From: a virus | DNA length: 31,639 bases | IMG/VR virus record: IMGVR_UViG_3300021519_000040 | Location: 1-31,639 of that record | Reading direction: 5' to 3' (one strand) | Part shown: positions 30,552 to 31,639 of the stretch, piece by piece | How positions within the stretch are numbered: the first letter of the stretch is position 1 | Layout: each line of letters begins with the position of its first letter | Translations under genes and position numbers: made by a program | Notes under the pieces: model-generated | Seen by the model: only the letters and a program-made list of their open reading frames with translations | Database searches by the model: none | What the model was told of the DNA's origin: nothing

Positions 30552-30595
30552 TGGCCAGAACCATATCGGACGCAAAGGCCCACGACGATGTATAA
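30551..30595 (+). CDS. Possible 14-residue leader peptide
   Basis: ATG at 30551 overlaps the previous stop (TAATG) and reads MARTISDAKAHDDV, ending after the next gene's start at 30588. It may simply pass ribosomes on to that gene. Too short to call firmly. Confidence 0.3.
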   Translation: MARTISDAKAHDDV

Positions 30596-30887
30596 AACAA
30601 TGGACGCTTGCCTATTAGCCGCAGACGCTGCCAGGATGGCCGCTAGGGCTTCGGAAATAGCCGCCAAGGGGCCAGACAAATCCGCCGCACTAGGAGCCGC
30701 CAGCGCGGCTGTCAGAGCCGCCACAACCGCTATCGCGCTTGCGCGCCAACATAACGCAATGGGGCCAGATATGACGCGCAGCGGCATATTCCAGAACCAC
30801 AATTGCAACCGTTGCAGCGATGGAGCCAAGCCTTGCGTCCAGGGCGGGTCGCATAAATGCGACAACCCTCATGCGCGAAACGATTAA
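30588..30887 (+). CDS. Small early protein with Cys-rich C-terminus (99 aa)
   Basis: An Ala-rich helical N-terminal half (residues 1-55, AADAARMAARASEIAAKG) is joined to a Cys/His segment NHNCNRCSDGAKPCVQGGSH and KCDNPHARND. The four cysteines (C-x2-C-x6-C-x7-C) could bind zinc; similar C-terminal tails occur in other small phage proteins, in my recollection. It may bind nucleic acid or protein. It is followed by the 11-bp repeat array. Confidence 0.6.
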   Translation: MYKTMDACLLAADAARMAARASEIAAKGPDKSAALGAASAAVRAATTAIALARQHNAMGPDMTRSGIFQNHNCNRCSDGAKPCVQGGSHKCDNPHARND

Positions 30888-30888
30888 A

Positions 30889-30954
30889 CGCTAATTTCGC
30901 GCTAATTGCACGCTAACTGAACGTTAATTCGCTGTTAATCGACCGTTAATTGAT
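30889..30954. repeat. Six 11-bp repeats, CGYTAATT-type, exactly phased
   Basis: Six consecutive 11-base units starting at 30889, 30900, 30911, 30922, 30933 and 30944 share C-G-C/T-TAA-T; the TAA falls at 30892, 30903, 30914, 30925, 30936 and 30947. A degraded seventh (GCGTTA) follows. The array is intergenic, about 40 bases before the next gene, and close to one helical turn per unit. It is a candidate protein-binding or iteron array. Confidence 0.75.
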
Positions 30955-30991
30955 GCGTTATAAACATAACGCCACAACCAAAGAGGACGCC

Positions 30992-31345
30992 ATGACCTTA
31001 GATGACGCAACGCACCAATTCGAAACCTATACCCGCTACATTTTCCGCGTGACGCCCGCCCAAATTGCGAGCGAAGTTGACCGTTTGGCCCTGATCGCCG
31101 AGACGCTGGCTAAGGCCATTGCCACCCTCGCGCCCCTTGTGAACGCGCTGGATACATCGCGCCTTGGGTGCGACCGGTCGGGCTTACCTAGCCGCGTCAT
31201 GGCGTTCTTGCCGCATGCGGCGGACGAGTACGCAATCGTTGAAAGCGCCTTGTGGGGGTTCCTGACGCCCGAGGCCGAGCGACTGGTTAAGGTCATGCTG
31301 CACGACATTCTAAGGGGCGCACACGGTGCGGAGATTGTTGGGTGA
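30992..31345 (+). CDS. Unknown early protein (117 aa) coupled to the DNA methyltransferase
   Basis: I use the ATG at 30992, with AGAGGA six bases upstream, rather than TTG or ATG codons inside the repeat array. The product begins MTLDDATHQFETYTRYIFRV and is helical, with VDRLALIAETLAKAIATLAP and a later EAERLVKVMLHDIL. I do not recognise a family. Its stop overlaps the methyltransferase GTG start by four bases (GTGA), so the two are probably made together. It could be a partner or regulator of the methyltransferase, but this is only from context. Confidence 0.65.
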   Translation: MTLDDATHQFETYTRYIFRVTPAQIASEVDRLALIAETLAKAIATLAPLVNALDTSRLGCDRSGLPSRVMAFLPHAADEYAIVESALWGFLTPEAERLVKVMLHDILRGAHGAEIVG

Positions 31346-31639
31346 TATACGGATCCGTTTGCAGCGGCATTGAGGCCGCTTCTGTCGCGTGGCATCCCCT
31401 TGGCTGGAAAGCCTCGTTTGTGTCTGAAATTGATAATTTCCCCCGCGCTGTCTTGGCGCACCATTATCCAGAGGTTCCGCTACATGGCGACTTCACCACG
31501 ATCCAGGCCTGCGACTACCAGCCAATCAACCTTCTGGTCGGAGGAACACCTTGCCAGTCTTTCAGCGTCGCAGGATTGCGAGGGGGACTGGCAGACGACC
31601 GTGGCAACCTGGCCCTCGAGTATCTTAGGCTGGCTGACC
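31342..31639 (+). CDS. C5-cytosine DNA methyltransferase, N-terminal part, cut by window edge
   Basis: GTG start in a GTGA overlap with the previous gene. Only the first 99 codons are present. Motif I is VCSGIEAASVAWHPLGW (SAM binding), followed by motif II with FVSEID and motif IV with the catalytic cysteine in GGTPCQSFSVAG. This is the Dcm/M.HhaI-type layout. No restriction enzyme gene is visible in the window, so it may be an orphan phage methyltransferase that protects the phage DNA or alters its regulation. The target sequence cannot be read because the recognition domain lies outside. Confidence 0.9.
   Translation, partial: MIYGSVCSGIEAASVAWHPLGWKASFVSEIDNFPRAVLAHHYPEVPLHGDFTTIQACDYQPINLLVGGTPCQSFSVAGLRGGLADDRGNLALEYLRLAD

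Noticed and set aside
30889-30954. 11-bp array as CRISPR
   Set aside because: Repeat units are far too short and directly adjacent.
30950-30991. Earlier start for the 117-aa gene at 30950
   Set aside because: That start lies in the repeat array and lacks a ribosome site, while ATG 30992 has AGAGGA in front.

Overview
The window is a large, contiguous part of a short-tailed (podovirus-type) phage or prophage genome, moderately GC-rich, with proteobacterial-type codon use. The host cannot be named from the sequence; an alphaproteobacterium or betaproteobacterium is plausible. The evidence for phage is a complete head-packaging, capsid and tail order on the minus strand: TerS, TerL, portal, scaffold, major capsid, adaptor, beta-propeller tail hub, three large ejection or internal-virion proteins, tail fibre, lysis. 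There is no long-tail tube, sheath or tape measure. The layout recalls Bcep22-like and P22-like phages. No integrase, tRNA or CRISPR array was seen.

Layout: (1) 1-2865, plus strand: a recombination module cut at its left edge (Sak4-like ATPase, DUF669 protein, Cas4/RecB-like nuclease, a small protein carrying a copy of the capsid N-terminal arm, PD-(D/E)XK resolvase-like nuclease, small unknown), closed by a strong terminator. (2) 2877-28040, minus strand: the late operon, transcribed right to left, beginning with an HTH regulator and packaging genes and ending with tail fibre and lysis genes. Many genes are coupled by 1-4 base stop/start overlaps. A UUCG-loop hairpin terminator follows the capsid block. 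(3) 28041-29066: a noncoding control region about 1 kb long with three operator-like palindromes, repeated TGCACC/GGTGCA motifs, a large cruciform-type palindrome and an AT-rich stretch. It is a likely divergent promoter and perhaps a replication origin. (4) 29067-31639, plus strand: a string of small early genes, an 11-bp phased repeat array, and the start of a C5-cytosine DNA methyltransferase that runs off the window.

The plus-strand genes at both ends would join into one rightward early operon if the genome is circular or circularly permuted, with replication genes lying outside the window. The early operon would then converge on the late operon at the terminator near 2.85 kb.

The most unusual items are: an early small protein whose C-terminal half copies the N-terminal arm of this phage's own major capsid protein; a three-domain glycosyltransferase / DUF115-like / methyltransferase fusion inside the capsid-tail operon; an 899-residue Q/N/G-rich virion protein built from exact 11- and 18-residue repeats; an SSB-like acidic tip on the nuclease; and the palindrome and iteron arrays in the noncoding regions.
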